Below the pieces are notes generated by a model. It had not been told where the DNA came from. It ran no database searches and saw only the letters and a list, made by a program, of their open reading frames with translations. Both the position numbers and the translations under genes were made by a program. A DNA stretch of 46,162 nucleotides from a virus: IMG/VR virus record IMGVR_UViG_3300020034_000030, positions 1-46,162 of that record. One strand, given 5' to 3'. Positions 1 to 6,205 of the stretch are shown here, piece after piece; the stretch's first letter is position 1; each line of letters begins with the position of its first letter.

Positions 1-427
1 ATGCGGGTCCCGAGGGCGGGGGTCCTCCCCCTGGGCAACCCCTCAGACTACCATACTCGGACCTCAGAGCACAAGCCCAAAGACAAGAGATCTGAGTCAC
101 ACTGACCTCAACCCGCGCAGCCCACGCTCCCTGCCCTGCGGCACCTGCCCACACCCGTGCCCCTGCTGTCCCTGTGCCTGCACACCCACGCACAGGAGCC
201 CCTGCACCCCGGTGCCCTGCCCTGCTGCCCCTGCACCCCACACAGGGGTACCCACACCCCCGCCCTGTGCCCGTACCACACGCTGAGGTCCACGCACACA
301 GCCCAGCACACCCTCCCCGGTACGCACACCCCAGACAGGGGGTACAGGGCCTCACAGGCCCACACAGGGGGCAGTACGCGCATACGCCCTGGTGGTAGGG
401 GCGGCCTGTGCCAAGGGCCCGGAACGC
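1..427. other. C-rich non-coding left terminal region
   Basis: No credible gene is visible: the open frames here are low-complexity translations without ribosome sites. The plus strand is strongly C-rich with CACAC and CCCTG runs. The 12-mer CCCCTGCACCCC occurs at 199-210 and 228-239, so the minus strand carries many G3-G4 tracts and could fold into G-quadruplexes. The motif CAGGGG(G)TAC occurs at 243 and 336, and again at 443 and 693. Lying at the genome end beside the HNH and terminase end of a circularised map, it may belong to the packaging or cos region. That role is inferred. Confidence 0.6.
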
Positions 428-466
428 AAAAAAGCCCGCTCCCAGGGGGTACCTGGGAGCGGGCCC
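428..466 (-). terminator. Intrinsic terminator for the left leftward operon
   Basis: A perfect 13-bp stem (434-446 with 452-464) and a 5-nt loop are followed, on the minus strand, by a run of six T (complement of 428-433). It lies just downstream of the stop codon at 486-488 and would end leftward transcription of the three genes between 486 and 1870. Confidence 0.85.
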
Positions 467-485
467 TAAAATCGAGGGTGCGGGG

Positions 486-665
486 CTAGACCTTTGAGTG
501 ACGTCTGTTGATCTCGTCCTGCAAGGCGAGCGTCTGAGTGGCCGTAGGGCCAAGCTCCGCGAGCATGGCAAGTCGACCCGTGGACACGTAGCTGAGAGCG
601 CTACGCATGCTCCGGTAGGAGTCGGTCTTGCGGAGGTACTCCGCGCTGTCGGTGTATTTGCTCAT
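486..665 (-). CDS. Hypothetical 59-aa protein
   Basis: A leftward frame starting MSKYTDSAEYLRK and ending RRHSKV, followed at once by the terminator at 428-466. It is the last gene of the leftward left-end operon. It is mostly polar and probably helical, with no cysteine motif, signal or membrane segment. The G-rich ribosome site lies about 10 nt from the ATG and is weak. No family is recognised. Its position between a secreted metalloprotease gene and a terminator, on the same strand, supports it being real. Confidence 0.6.
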   Translation of the reverse strand: MSKYTDSAEYLRKTDSYRSMRSALSYVSTGRLAMLAELGPTATQTLALQDEINRRHSKV

Positions 666-718
666 GGCACAAAAGTACCCCCGGCACGAGACCAGGGGTA
701 CCGCCGTACGGGTGAATC

Positions 719-1276
719 TCAGAAGTGCGAGTCCAAGACAGAGCGCGCGAGCGTTTGGATTTCGGGCGAAAACCCTCCGGCCTTGACCGCGTACGGCGAG
801 TACGGGTCTGCCCGGATTCCCGTCAGATTCACGAAGTTGGGGCGCAGGAGCGCGGACACGCAGTCAGCCACCAGCTCTTCGGTCCGGATCTCCCCGGTCA
901 TCCCCCAGTCTTGGGTGACCTGGGTGTGGGCCCACTCGTGAGCGACGACTGAAAAGACCTTCTCGCAGGGGATCGAGACGTCAAGCGCGACGATGTTCGA
1001 GTCGTGCCACGTCAGTCCCCAAGCACCGTCCGACTTCGCGATGTGCGCCCAGATCCAGCGGGTGTCCGGGTCCGCGTGCAAGAACGTCTTGGCATCGGCG
1101 AGCACGTTGGCCGCGCAAGGGGTCGGAGCCGCTGTGTCCAGGTCCCTGACGGCTTGGGGTACGGGGATCGCGGCCGGAGCCACTGCGACGACCGTGGGGT
1201 GCAGAGCCAGCCCCGCGATGACTGCTGCTCCGCACATCAAGGCGAACATCGCGGCTGCGAGCATCTTGCGAATCAT
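719..1276 (-). CDS. Putative secreted zinc metalloprotease
   Basis: 185 aa. The N-terminus is a clear signal or anchor: a short basic start (MIRKM) then about 20 hydrophobic residues (6-27), followed by an Ala/Pro-rich linker. The catalytic zinc motif HEWAH is at 113-117, and a downstream EELVADC at 133-139 could give the third zinc ligand. The HExxH plus E-x-x-AD(C) arrangement resembles the neutral zinc metallopeptidase family (PF04228-like); that assignment is from motifs only. A GGGAG ribosome site precedes the ATG. It sits in an accessory leftward operon away from the lysis genes, so cleavage of an exported or surface protein is more likely than a lysis role. That is inferred. Confidence 0.7.
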   Translation of the reverse strand: MIRKMLAAAMFALMCGAAVIAGLALHPTVVAVAPAAIPVPQAVRDLDTAAPTPCAANVLADAKTFLHADPDTRWIWAHIAKSDGAWGLTWHDSNIVALDVSIPCEKVFSVVAHEWAHTQVTQDWGMTGEIRTEELVADCVSALLRPNFVNLTGIRADPYSPYAVKAGGFSPEIQTLARSVLDSHF

Positions 1277-1327
1277 GGTGACTCCCTGGGTTGGTGACGC
1301 CAGTCTTGCACGAGCGGGACCGAGCTG

Positions 1328-1870
1328 TCAAGCGACGTTGCGGACAAACTCCGCGAGGCCACCGTCGTAGCTGCGCTCGATGTGCTTGACCGCCGCTGCG
1401 ATGCCACCGACGTCGATGCCGCAGTCCCAGCACCAACCGATGGCCTCGGTGATTAGGGGTTCCAGGTTGCCCGAGTCGCGCAGCACGTCGCCCATGACCG
1501 GCGCACTCAGGTCCTGGTCGTCTTCAACCACGGTGCACACCCGACTGTGGACGTTGAGGGAGCAGGTGTGCGACTGCGCCATGTACTCGGTGGAGACGGC
1601 GTCGCTGGCGACCAGGTACGCGAACCCATCGGCGTCGACGGGCTGGTTGACGCGCCACACGCCCGGGAAGGACTTGACCGTGACCCTGGTGCCCTCGGGC
1701 ATCTGGTCCTGCGCGGCCAGGGCGTTGAGGCCGTCTGCGATCTTGCGAGCGGTCGTCTCGTCCAAGCGCGAGGCCGATGTGGCCTGGACGTCAAACCCGT
1801 CCGGGTCCGAGACGTACCAGTTGCGGCCGGTCTCGCTCTGGTGGACTGTGTACTGCGCGCTGTTGCTCAT
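1328..1870 (-). CDS. Hypothetical 180-aa protein
   Basis: First gene of the leftward left-end operon, with a good GAGAAGG ribosome site before the ATG. The N-terminal part (about 1-80) looks like a small alpha/beta domain (YTVHQSETGRNWYVSDPDGF then a helix with LNALAAQ), and the C-terminal part contains a WCWDCG cluster near residue 147. There is no signal peptide or membrane segment. No family is recognised. It shares an operon with the secreted metalloprotease gene. Confidence 0.7.
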   Translation of the reverse strand: MSNSAQYTVHQSETGRNWYVSDPDGFDVQATSASRLDETTARKIADGLNALAAQDQMPEGTRVTVKSFPGVWRVNQPVDADGFAYLVASDAVSTEYMAQSHTCSLNVHSRVCTVVEDDQDLSAPVMGDVLRDSGNLEPLITEAIGWCWDCGIDVGGIAAAVKHIERSYDGGLAEFVRNVA

Positions 1871-1911
1871 GGGGCAACCTTCTCAGTACGAGCGCATGGT
1901 GTCAAGGATGT

Positions 1912-1925
1912 GTGACCTAGACCAC
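1912..1925. promoter_or_regulatory. Dyad operator-like motif, copy 1
   Basis: GTGACCTAGACCAC. With its flank it matches the right-end copy at 46065 over 18 nt with two transitions, and it matches the 2180 copy at 10 of 14. It lies 42 nt upstream of the leftward gene start at 1870 and just before a TTGACT hexamer, a position where a repressor or activator could act. Confidence 0.5.
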
Positions 1926-2055
1926 AACCGCTTGACTCTTCGCTGTCCAAGGGGCAGAGTCGCTCTTGTCAGGCCGGACAGGGACGCAAGCACCGGGCAA
2001 CCGAGAGTCCCGGACCGCATGATCGCCGACTGAGGCCATGCGGAGCACTGTGCGC

Positions 2056-2083
2056 TTGACAGACGCCCTGCATCTGGTAGGGT
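2056..2083 (+). promoter_or_regulatory. Rightward sigma70-type promoter P1
   Basis: TTGACA at 2056-2061, a 16-nt spacer, then TAGGGT at 2078-2083. The -35 is consensus and the -10 is the common GC-rich actinobacterial variant. It reads toward the early genes. Confidence 0.65.
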
Positions 2084-2179
2084 GAGCACTACCAACTCAA
2101 CAGCGGCACGGCAAGCCACCCATGGCGCGCAGTGCTCGGACCACCCTCGCGGGTCGGACTGCCGGGCACCCACCGCTTT

Positions 2180-2193
2180 GTGACACAGGTCAC
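2180..2193. promoter_or_regulatory. Dyad operator-like motif, copy 2
   Basis: GTGACACAGGTCAC, a perfect 5-bp inverted repeat around a 4-nt centre. It lies 12 nt upstream of the -35 of promoter P2 and shares 12 of 14 bases with the copy at 46065. Confidence 0.5.
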
Positions 2194-2205
2194 GACGACT
2201 GGGGC

Positions 2206-2235
2206 TTGACAGGCCGCTGGGCAGTACGGTAGGTT
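2206..2235 (+). promoter_or_regulatory. Rightward sigma70-type promoter P2
   Basis: TTGACA at 2206-2211, an 18-nt spacer, then TAGGTT at 2230-2235. Its -35 sits in the same CTTGACA context as P1, giving tandem early promoters. Transcription would start near 2243, leaving a leader of about 340 nt before the first gene. Confidence 0.65.
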
Positions 2236-2584
2236 GAAACCAGACAGACCAGGGCCGGGAAGCAAAGGGCGAAAGTCCCGAGTACCCGCGACACCCGCAT
2301 GAACGGCACGACCCAACTACATAAGAGCCGCCCCTCTCTACGAACAAGGGGTGCTCACCTCGGTTTAGCTAAGGTTGGACGACCCTGACCGGGGGGAGCG
2401 GGAGTAGAAACTCGATCCTCCCGATATAAACACCCGCATCACGGGATTGTTGTGAAACAAACCTGCGGAAGGGAATCCAGAAAGGACCTCTCTCGGTGAC
2501 TTGAACCCGATGATTGTTGGTGGAGTCGGTTTCCATCCTGGATACGTAAAAGGCTTGAAAAGGTTTCAACGAAAGAGGCTTGGT

Positions 2585-2845
2585 ATGGGCAACATTGCAC
2601 TCAGTAAAGCTTTCGCGGAGCTGAAGACCGAGAACGAATACGTACAGGACTTTGGTACGTTTTTCGTCTGCGTCAACAAGCTCGGGGGCGGCACGCTAGG
2701 AAAAAGCTATGACGGCGGCTGGTGGGTCGTGCTTATGGACTCGGATGCACTGGTCAGGATCGAGCAGTTCCCGGTGAACACGGGCATGCCGCACACCCAC
2801 GAATGGGTGGCCGAGTGGGTCGCAGAAGACAAGGACTGGTCATGA
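2585..2845 (+). CDS. Hypothetical 86-aa early protein
   Basis: First rightward gene. The start MGNIALSKAF is chosen because AAAGAGG lies 7 nt upstream; a longer in-frame start at 2501 has no ribosome site. The sequence is alpha/beta-like (GTFFVCVNKL, GGWWVVLMDS) and ends in an acidic tail, WVAEDKDWS. The stop overlaps the next start as ATGA. No family is recognised. As the first early gene it may be a host-takeover protein, which is inference from position. Confidence 0.75.
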   Translation: MGNIALSKAFAELKTENEYVQDFGTFFVCVNKLGGGTLGKSYDGGWWVVLMDSDALVRIEQFPVNTGMPHTHEWVAEWVAEDKDWS

Positions 2846-3033
2846 ACGCTCGGATGGAAGAGCTTTGGATCGGTCGCATCCTTCAGCATTGGATGACGGG
2901 CGAATACGCCCGCGTCGAGTCGTGGCCGAACAAGTCTGAGGTCCGGGTCCTGGTGCAGACCGGCGACCATGCTGGTCAGACACTAGACATGGACGCTCGT
3001 GCAATGCAGTACGACTGGGACGCGATCAACTAG
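2842..3033 (+). CDS. Hypothetical 63-aa early protein
   Basis: Starts MNARMEELWI by ATGA overlap with the preceding gene, so it is probably translationally coupled. It contains a small beta-rich part (EVRVLVQTGDHAGQTLDMDA). No motif or family is recognised. Confidence 0.7.
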   Translation: MNARMEELWIGRILQHWMTGEYARVESWPNKSEVRVLVQTGDHAGQTLDMDARAMQYDWDAIN

Positions 3034-3049
3034 CAGGAAGGCTTGGACC

Positions 3050-3187
3050 ATGGACCCAAGGGCGACTGAGCAGCGCATTATCGAGCTGCTGGCCACCGGC
3101 AATACCGACGACTTGACTGAGGCTCGCTATCTGCGAGCCGAGCTGGATCGCTGGCGCTCCCGGGGAGGATTCAAACCTGTAGGCTAG
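3050..3187 (+). CDS. Hypothetical 45-aa helical protein
   Basis: Starts MDPRATEQRI after the repeated element GGAAGGCTTGGACC, which supplies the ribosome site. It reads as a two-helix peptide: IIELLATGNTDD then ARYLRAELDRWRSR. The stop is followed directly by the first covarying hairpin repeat. The function is unknown. Confidence 0.65.
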   Translation: MDPRATEQRIIELLATGNTDDLTEARYLRAELDRWRSRGGFKPVG

Positions 3188-3255
3188 AGGCTTGGGGCGG
3201 GACCGGCTTAATCTCCGGTCCCCACCCTAGATTCTGGACAACGGGAAGGCTTGAT
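3188..3255 (+). repeat. Start-associated hairpin repeat, copy A
   Basis: AGGCTTGGGG, then an 8-bp stem (3199-3206 with 3215-3222, 8-nt loop), then a CCCTAGATTCTGG-like segment and GGGAAGGCTTGAT, ending at the ATG of the next gene. Copies B to E keep the architecture while the stem bases change in a paired way. Confidence 0.7.
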
Positions 3256-3462
3256 ATGGCTAAGGTAAAAGAGCGATGGGACGGCTCGCGGGAGATCGTG
3301 CTCAGCACCCAAGAGGCTCGGGGTTTGCGCTCGCTCTTGGGTGCTGGGGTGGCGGTGCAGTCCGTACAGGAGCTGGGCTTGTGGCAGCTGATCGAACTGT
3401 TGGTGTCGGAGGGCGTCGAGCGAACCCACGAGTTTGCAGTCATCGCAGAAGTGCGCTACTAG
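3256..3462 (+). CDS. Hypothetical 68-aa protein
   Basis: Starts MAKVKERWDG with GGGAAGG 7 nt upstream at the end of hairpin repeat A. It is mainly helical (EARGLRSLLGAG, LWQLIELLVSEGVE). It is flanked by hairpin repeats on both sides, so it may be translated or expressed as an independent unit. No family is recognised. Confidence 0.7.
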   Translation: MAKVKERWDGSREIVLSTQEARGLRSLLGAGVAVQSVQELGLWQLIELLVSEGVERTHEFAVIAEVRY

Positions 3463-3539
3463 CCCAGAAGGCTTGAGGCGAGACCGGCCGAAACTCCGGT
3501 CTCCCACTCTGGAAATCTGGTCTCACGAGAGGTTTGACT
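3463..3539 (+). repeat. Start-associated hairpin repeat, copy B
   Basis: Stem GAGACCGG (3480-3487) with CCGGTCTC (3496-3503), 8-nt loop. Relative to copy A the third stem pair changes from G-C to A-T on both arms, a compensatory difference. The unit ends with CGAGAGGTTTGACT at the ATG at 3540. Confidence 0.7.
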
Positions 3540-3932
3540 ATGAGCGAGACGGCGGAATACCCGAGCATGCGCATCGTTCCGATGTGGCGGGTGTTGGAAG
3601 GCGAGTCCGTGGACTCCCCGAGCTACTCGGACGACGGAGATGATGGTTACACGGTCGCTGAGATCCTCGAATTCAAGCGCGAGGATGGTGGCTACGAGGG
3701 TCTTCGCCAGTCGATCGAGACGCACGGCCTGGCACAAGGCTACGAGCCGGTGTTCGACGGCGTCACGGTCCGGGAGGGTCACCACCGTATCGCAGCGCTG
3801 GTCGACCTAGGCGCGAAGTGGTGTCCGGTAAACGACGGCCGGGACCCGTCTACGCCCTGGAAAGCCCCTGACGGCACGATGCCCGGCATGTGTGCGCACT
3901 GCGAAGCCGATGAGTGTGACTGTATGTGGTGA
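3540..3932 (+). CDS. ParB-like nuclease domain protein
   Basis: 130 aa. FDGVTVREGHHRIAALVDLG (72-91) carries the G-H-H-R box of the ParB/sulfiredoxin superfamily (80-83), used in nucleotide binding or DNA hydrolysis. The preceding helix (YEGLRQSIETHGL) fits the usual I-x-S-I-x-x-x-G segment. The C-terminus ends in a cysteine cluster (CAHCEADECDC, 118-128), possibly a metal site. There is no partner ParA, so plasmid-type partition is unlikely; a DNA-modifying or regulatory role is possible. The ATG is preferred over TTG at 3534 because CGAGAGG is correctly spaced from it. Confidence 0.7.
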   Translation: MSETAEYPSMRIVPMWRVLEGESVDSPSYSDDGDDGYTVAEILEFKREDGGYEGLRQSIETHGLAQGYEPVFDGVTVREGHHRIAALVDLGAKWCPVNDGRDPSTPWKAPDGTMPGMCAHCEADECDCMW

Positions 3933-4003
3933 TCGGAAGGCTTGGGGCGGGACTGGACGTAATGCCAGTCCTCACCCTGGAATTCCGAACGAAAGGCTCT
4001 GAC
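3933..4003 (+). repeat. Start-associated hairpin repeat, copy C
   Basis: Stem GGGACTGG (3949-3956) with CCAGTCCT (3965-3972), 8-nt loop. The sixth pair is T-A where copies A and B have C-G, again changed on both arms. The unit ends in CGAAAGGCTCTGAC at the ATG at 4004. Confidence 0.7.
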
Positions 4004-4126
4004 ATGGCGCGAGGCAAGACGTACGCTCGACAAGGTGGGCGGGTCACGGTCCGCAAGGCCGGAGGACATCTCATCACGCTAGACTGCAAGGGCAACATCA
4101 TTTCCGTCAAGACCCGGAAGGCTTGA
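4004..4126 (+). CDS. Small basic 40-aa protein
   Basis: MARGKTYARQ start, with GAAAGG from hairpin repeat C upstream. It is very basic, with a short beta-hairpin pattern (GRVTVRKAGGHLITLDCKG). It might bind nucleic acid, judging by charge only. The stop codon lies inside an AAGGCTTGA element that also serves as ribosome site for the next gene. Confidence 0.6.
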   Translation: MARGKTYARQGGRVTVRKAGGHLITLDCKGNIISVKTRKA

Positions 4127-4129
4127 GAA

Positions 4130-4525
4130 ATGGCCGGACCGCGCACGCTAGAACTTCTCGAACGCAACGGTGGTTTCACGATCAACCACCTTGGCCTGGA
4201 AGTAACCAAGGGCTTTGCGGTGTCCACCGACCCCCAGCTAACCCGGGTGATCAAAGACATCGTGACGGCGAGCGAGCTTTTCCAGTATGTCAGTGACAAC
4301 TTTGATGTACTGGTCGACCCGTACAACGGCAAGGTGTTCGGCGGCTGGCTTGACACCCAAACCGGCTGGACTTACCTCGACGTCATCACTGTGGTGACCG
4401 ATCGCGAAGAGTCTTTGCGCCTCGCCTCGATGCACGGCGAGATTGCCGTCTACGATCTGGGCACACACGAAGAGATCCGGGTCAATTACCCGAAGTCTGA
4501 TTTCGTACTGGTTAATGAGGTCTGA
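4130..4525 (+). CDS. Hypothetical 131-aa protein
   Basis: Starts MAGPRTLELL, with GGAAGG about 9 nt upstream overlapping the previous gene end. It has an N-terminal helix, then alternating strands and helices (GGFTINHLG, WTYLDVITVVTD, EIAVYDLGTHEEI). The globular composition suggests a folded cytoplasmic protein. No recognisable motif. It is followed by hairpin repeat D. Confidence 0.7.
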   Translation: MAGPRTLELLERNGGFTINHLGLEVTKGFAVSTDPQLTRVIKDIVTASELFQYVSDNFDVLVDPYNGKVFGGWLDTQTGWTYLDVITVVTDREESLRLASMHGEIAVYDLGTHEEIRVNYPKSDFVLVNEV

Positions 4526-4590
4526 AGGTCTTGGACTGGACACCGCATGTCGGTGTCCTTTCCCTGGATAATCAGACGAGAGGTATGATC
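4526..4590 (+). repeat. Start-associated hairpin repeat, copy D
   Basis: CTTGGACT, then an 8-bp stem (4538-4545 with 4551-4558, 5-nt loop), then a 22-nt block at 4562-4583 that is identical in copy E and ends in the ribosome site CGAGAGG. Confidence 0.75.
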
Positions 4591-4827
4591 ATGAGCGATA
4601 TCCGACCCTTGAATGTCATCGCGGCGGAGATTAACGACGATTGGGGCAAGCCCTACTTCGGTGCGGTGCCATACATCCAAGCCATGGGCTACCTGGTTGA
4701 AGTCACCGACTACTACGGGGAGGATCTGGGCCGGCACATTGTCGCCTACTTCCTGTCGAACGCGAGCACATGGCGCGGACCCGTCGCCCGTCGAGTCAAG
4801 GCGGAATTGAAGTCCATCGTTCGCTGA
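4591..4827 (+). CDS. Hypothetical 78-aa protein
   Basis: Starts MSDIRPLNVI, 7 nt after CGAGAGG of hairpin repeat D; an in-frame ATG at 4585 is too close to the ribosome site. Contains AAEINDDWGKPYFGAVPYIQAM and GEDLGRHIVAYFLSN. The pattern of short helices around aromatic residues is seen in other small actinophage early proteins, but no named family is recognised. Confidence 0.7.
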   Translation: MSDIRPLNVIAAEINDDWGKPYFGAVPYIQAMGYLVEVTDYYGEDLGRHIVAYFLSNASTWRGPVARRVKAELKSIVR

Positions 4828-4894
4828 CGATCTTGGACTGAGTACCAACCCGTGTGGTACTCTCTCCCTGGATAATCAGACGAGAGGCAAGGCC
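4828..4894 (+). repeat. Start-associated hairpin repeat, copy E
   Basis: CTTGGACT, an 8-bp stem (4840-4847 with 4855-4862, 7-nt loop) of completely different sequence from copy D, then the same 22-nt block (4866-4887). The stem is kept while its bases are not, so pairing rather than sequence seems to be selected. Confidence 0.75.
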
Positions 4895-5470
4895 GTGAAG
4901 CTACTTCAGAAGAACATCAACGCCACGTACCGGGCGGCCACACCGGCCGAGCGAGCCGAGGGAAAGTCTTGGTACTCGACCGCAAGGTCGGTGGCCGAGT
5001 CCCTGGACCCTCAAGACCCCGCGCGCGCCGCTGCGGTTATCGCTGTGCTGTCTCCGCAAGTACACTGGGACCGCAATGTCAAGATGGCCGCAGACGCGTA
5101 CGCAGGCCGAGAAATCAAGGGCCTGGGTGTGAACGCGGCTAAGGCTCGACGCATCGTCGCGGGTGCGGACCCAGACGACGTGGTGTCCGGCCCGAAGGTA
5201 CGCGCGTTCTGGCACTCAATCGTCAACCCGAGCGACCCGCGATGCATCGTGGTCGACCGTCACGCGTTTGACGTCGCGGCTGGCACGGTGATGGACACCC
5301 ACGAGCGGGATGCCGTGCTTCAGCAGAAAGGCGTTTACGACTTCGTGTGCAAGCTGTACGTGGACGCAGCTCGGACGCTGTCCAAGGAATTCGGGCCCAT
5401 CACGCCCGTTGAGGTCCAGGCCACAACGTGGGTCGCCTGGCGGCGCATGAAGAAAGCTTTCGGGCTGTAA
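4895..5470 (+). CDS. Conserved-type phage protein, glycosylase-like architecture
   Basis: 191 aa, GTG start 7 nt after CGAGAGG. It is all-helical in appearance, with AAVIAVLSPQVHWDRNV, a GPKVRAFWHSIVNP segment, CIVVDRHAFDVAAG and a C-terminal TPVEVQATTWVAWRR. The order of helices followed by an Asp-containing VDRHA turn recalls helix-hairpin-helix DNA glycosylases, and proteins of this layout are common in actinophages. The enzymatic idea is weak, because no catalytic Lys-Asp pair is obvious. It ends the block of hairpin-associated early genes. Confidence 0.6.
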   Translation: MKLLQKNINATYRAATPAERAEGKSWYSTARSVAESLDPQDPARAAAVIAVLSPQVHWDRNVKMAADAYAGREIKGLGVNAAKARRIVAGADPDDVVSGPKVRAFWHSIVNPSDPRCIVVDRHAFDVAAGTVMDTHERDAVLQQKGVYDFVCKLYVDAARTLSKEFGPITPVEVQATTWVAWRRMKKAFGL

Positions 5471-5510
5471 CATCAGCTCGCCCGGTCCGAACCAACCCGA
5501 GAGAGGTATC

Positions 5511-5729
5511 ATGACTGTAAAGCCTTCCGACCTGAAGATCAATGCCCCGAAGGTCGACCCTGTCAAGCGCAGGGGCCGTACCCACGGACTTGGGGAGCGC
5601 GACCCCAAGACCTTGCCCGATGGCACCCACCGCCGCGAGTCGTTCGAGGAGAACGAGGCGGGTACGAAGCGCTGGGCCAAGCTCGGAAAGCTCTCGCGCG
5701 GAATCTCGTGGACTGGTAGCAAGTACTAA
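5511..5729 (+). CDS. Hypothetical 72-aa basic protein
   Basis: Starts MTVKPSDLKI after GAGAGAGG. It is rich in Lys, Arg and Gly with little hydrophobic core (VKRRGRTHGLGERD), so it may be disordered and bind nucleic acid. Its end lies 9 nt before a tRNA-like element. No family is recognised. Confidence 0.65.
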   Translation: MTVKPSDLKINAPKVDPVKRRGRTHGLGERDPKTLPDGTHRRESFEENEAGTKRWAKLGKLSRGISWTGSKY

Positions 5730-5737
5730 CAGACCGG

Positions 5738-5803
5738 GCGTGTTGGTAACGGTGAATGTGGTATGCTGCCACTAAGCCCAGGGGTTCGATTCCCCTGACG
5801 TCC
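5738..5803 (+). tRNA. tRNA-like element, 3' half recognisable
   Basis: AGGGGTTCGATTCCCCT at 5779-5795 is a perfect T-arm, followed by GACGTCCA as a 3' acceptor strand. Upstream, GTGG-TATGCTG-CCAC forms an anticodon-like hairpin, but the nucleotide before the anticodon is A instead of T. No normal D-arm can be drawn; GGGCGT could pair with six acceptor bases, but spacing is then wrong. It may be a decayed tRNA or a captured 3' tRNA fragment (attP-like, although no integrase is present). Confidence 0.4.
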
Positions 5804-5840
5804 ACTCGAAAGCCTTGACATCAATGAAAGGGTTGGCACA

Positions 5841-6029
5841 GTGAGCAACACCAAGACCATCTCCGTGTACTCGGTCAAGAACACCACGACGGGTCGGTTG
5901 ATTTACGTGAAGGACCCGGACCGCAAGCGCGCTGAGCGCCTGTTGGTGTCGGCCCTGAACAACCGCCCAGGGTTCGACTACAAGATCACCCGGGGCTCGA
6001 TCCCCAACCCGGAGTACGTGCCCGCGTGA
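5841..6029 (+). CDS. Hypothetical 62-aa protein
   Basis: GTG start with GAAAGG 9 nt upstream, preceded by TCGAAAGCCTTGACA, a 15-nt element that recurs before the gene at 6542. It contains VYSVKNTTTGRLIYVKDPDRKRAERLL, a small beta-beta-alpha arrangement. The stop overlaps the next start as GTGA. The function is unknown. Confidence 0.65.
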   Translation: MSNTKTISVYSVKNTTTGRLIYVKDPDRKRAERLLVSALNNRPGFDYKITRGSIPNPEYVPA

Positions 6030-6205
6030 CGCCCAACCGCGTGTTCCAAGACTCCGAGGGTGACCTATGGTTTGAGGTAACACCCGACAGGTTCGTGTGC
6101 GCCTCGAACCGAGAGTGCGCCGACCAGGTCAGCCCTTGGCTCCGAGCGCGCTTGCGATCCGTCTCGCTCGTGTACGGCCCCCTCACCCCGAAAGGCATCG
6201 AATGA
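6026..6205 (+). CDS. Hypothetical 59-aa protein
   Basis: Begins at the GTGA overlap with the preceding gene (VTPNRVFQDSEGDLWFEVTP) and ends by ATGA overlap with the next, so it is embedded in a coupled run. The FQDSEGDLWFEVTPDRFVC part looks like a beta-hairpin and is loosely similar to the opening of the next protein. No family is recognised. Confidence 0.6.
   Translation: MTPNRVFQDSEGDLWFEVTPDRFVCASNRECADQVSPWLRARLRSVSLVYGPLTPKGIE

Larger units (their letters stand above)
1871..2584. promoter_or_regulatory. Divergent control region and early leader
   Basis: About 700 nt without a credible gene, between the leftward operon and the first rightward gene. It holds three CTTGAC(A/T) -35-like hexamers (1931, 2056, 2206), two of them with a TAGG(G/T)T -10 at good spacing. 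It also holds two copies of a GTGAC-N4-(G/C)(T/C)CAC dyad, and roughly 340 nt of leader before the ATG at 2585. This is the obvious place for the early regulatory switch. No clear leftward promoter was found. Confidence 0.65.

Noticed and set aside
97-489. Overlapping open frames on both strands at the left end
   Set aside because: They translate to low-complexity Cys/His/Pro/Gly-rich sequence in C-rich DNA, lack ribosome sites, and overlap a terminator.
1883-2347. Leftward 154-aa open frame in the divergent region
   Set aside because: It covers both rightward promoters and the dyads, has no ribosome site, and its composition is not protein-like.
3540-3932. Plasmid-type partition by the ParB-like protein
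   Set aside because: No ParA partner and no parS-like repeat array; the domain alone is common in phages.
5738-5803. Functional attP site
   Set aside because: No integrase or excisionase is encoded in the window; kept only as a tRNA-like relic hypothesis.
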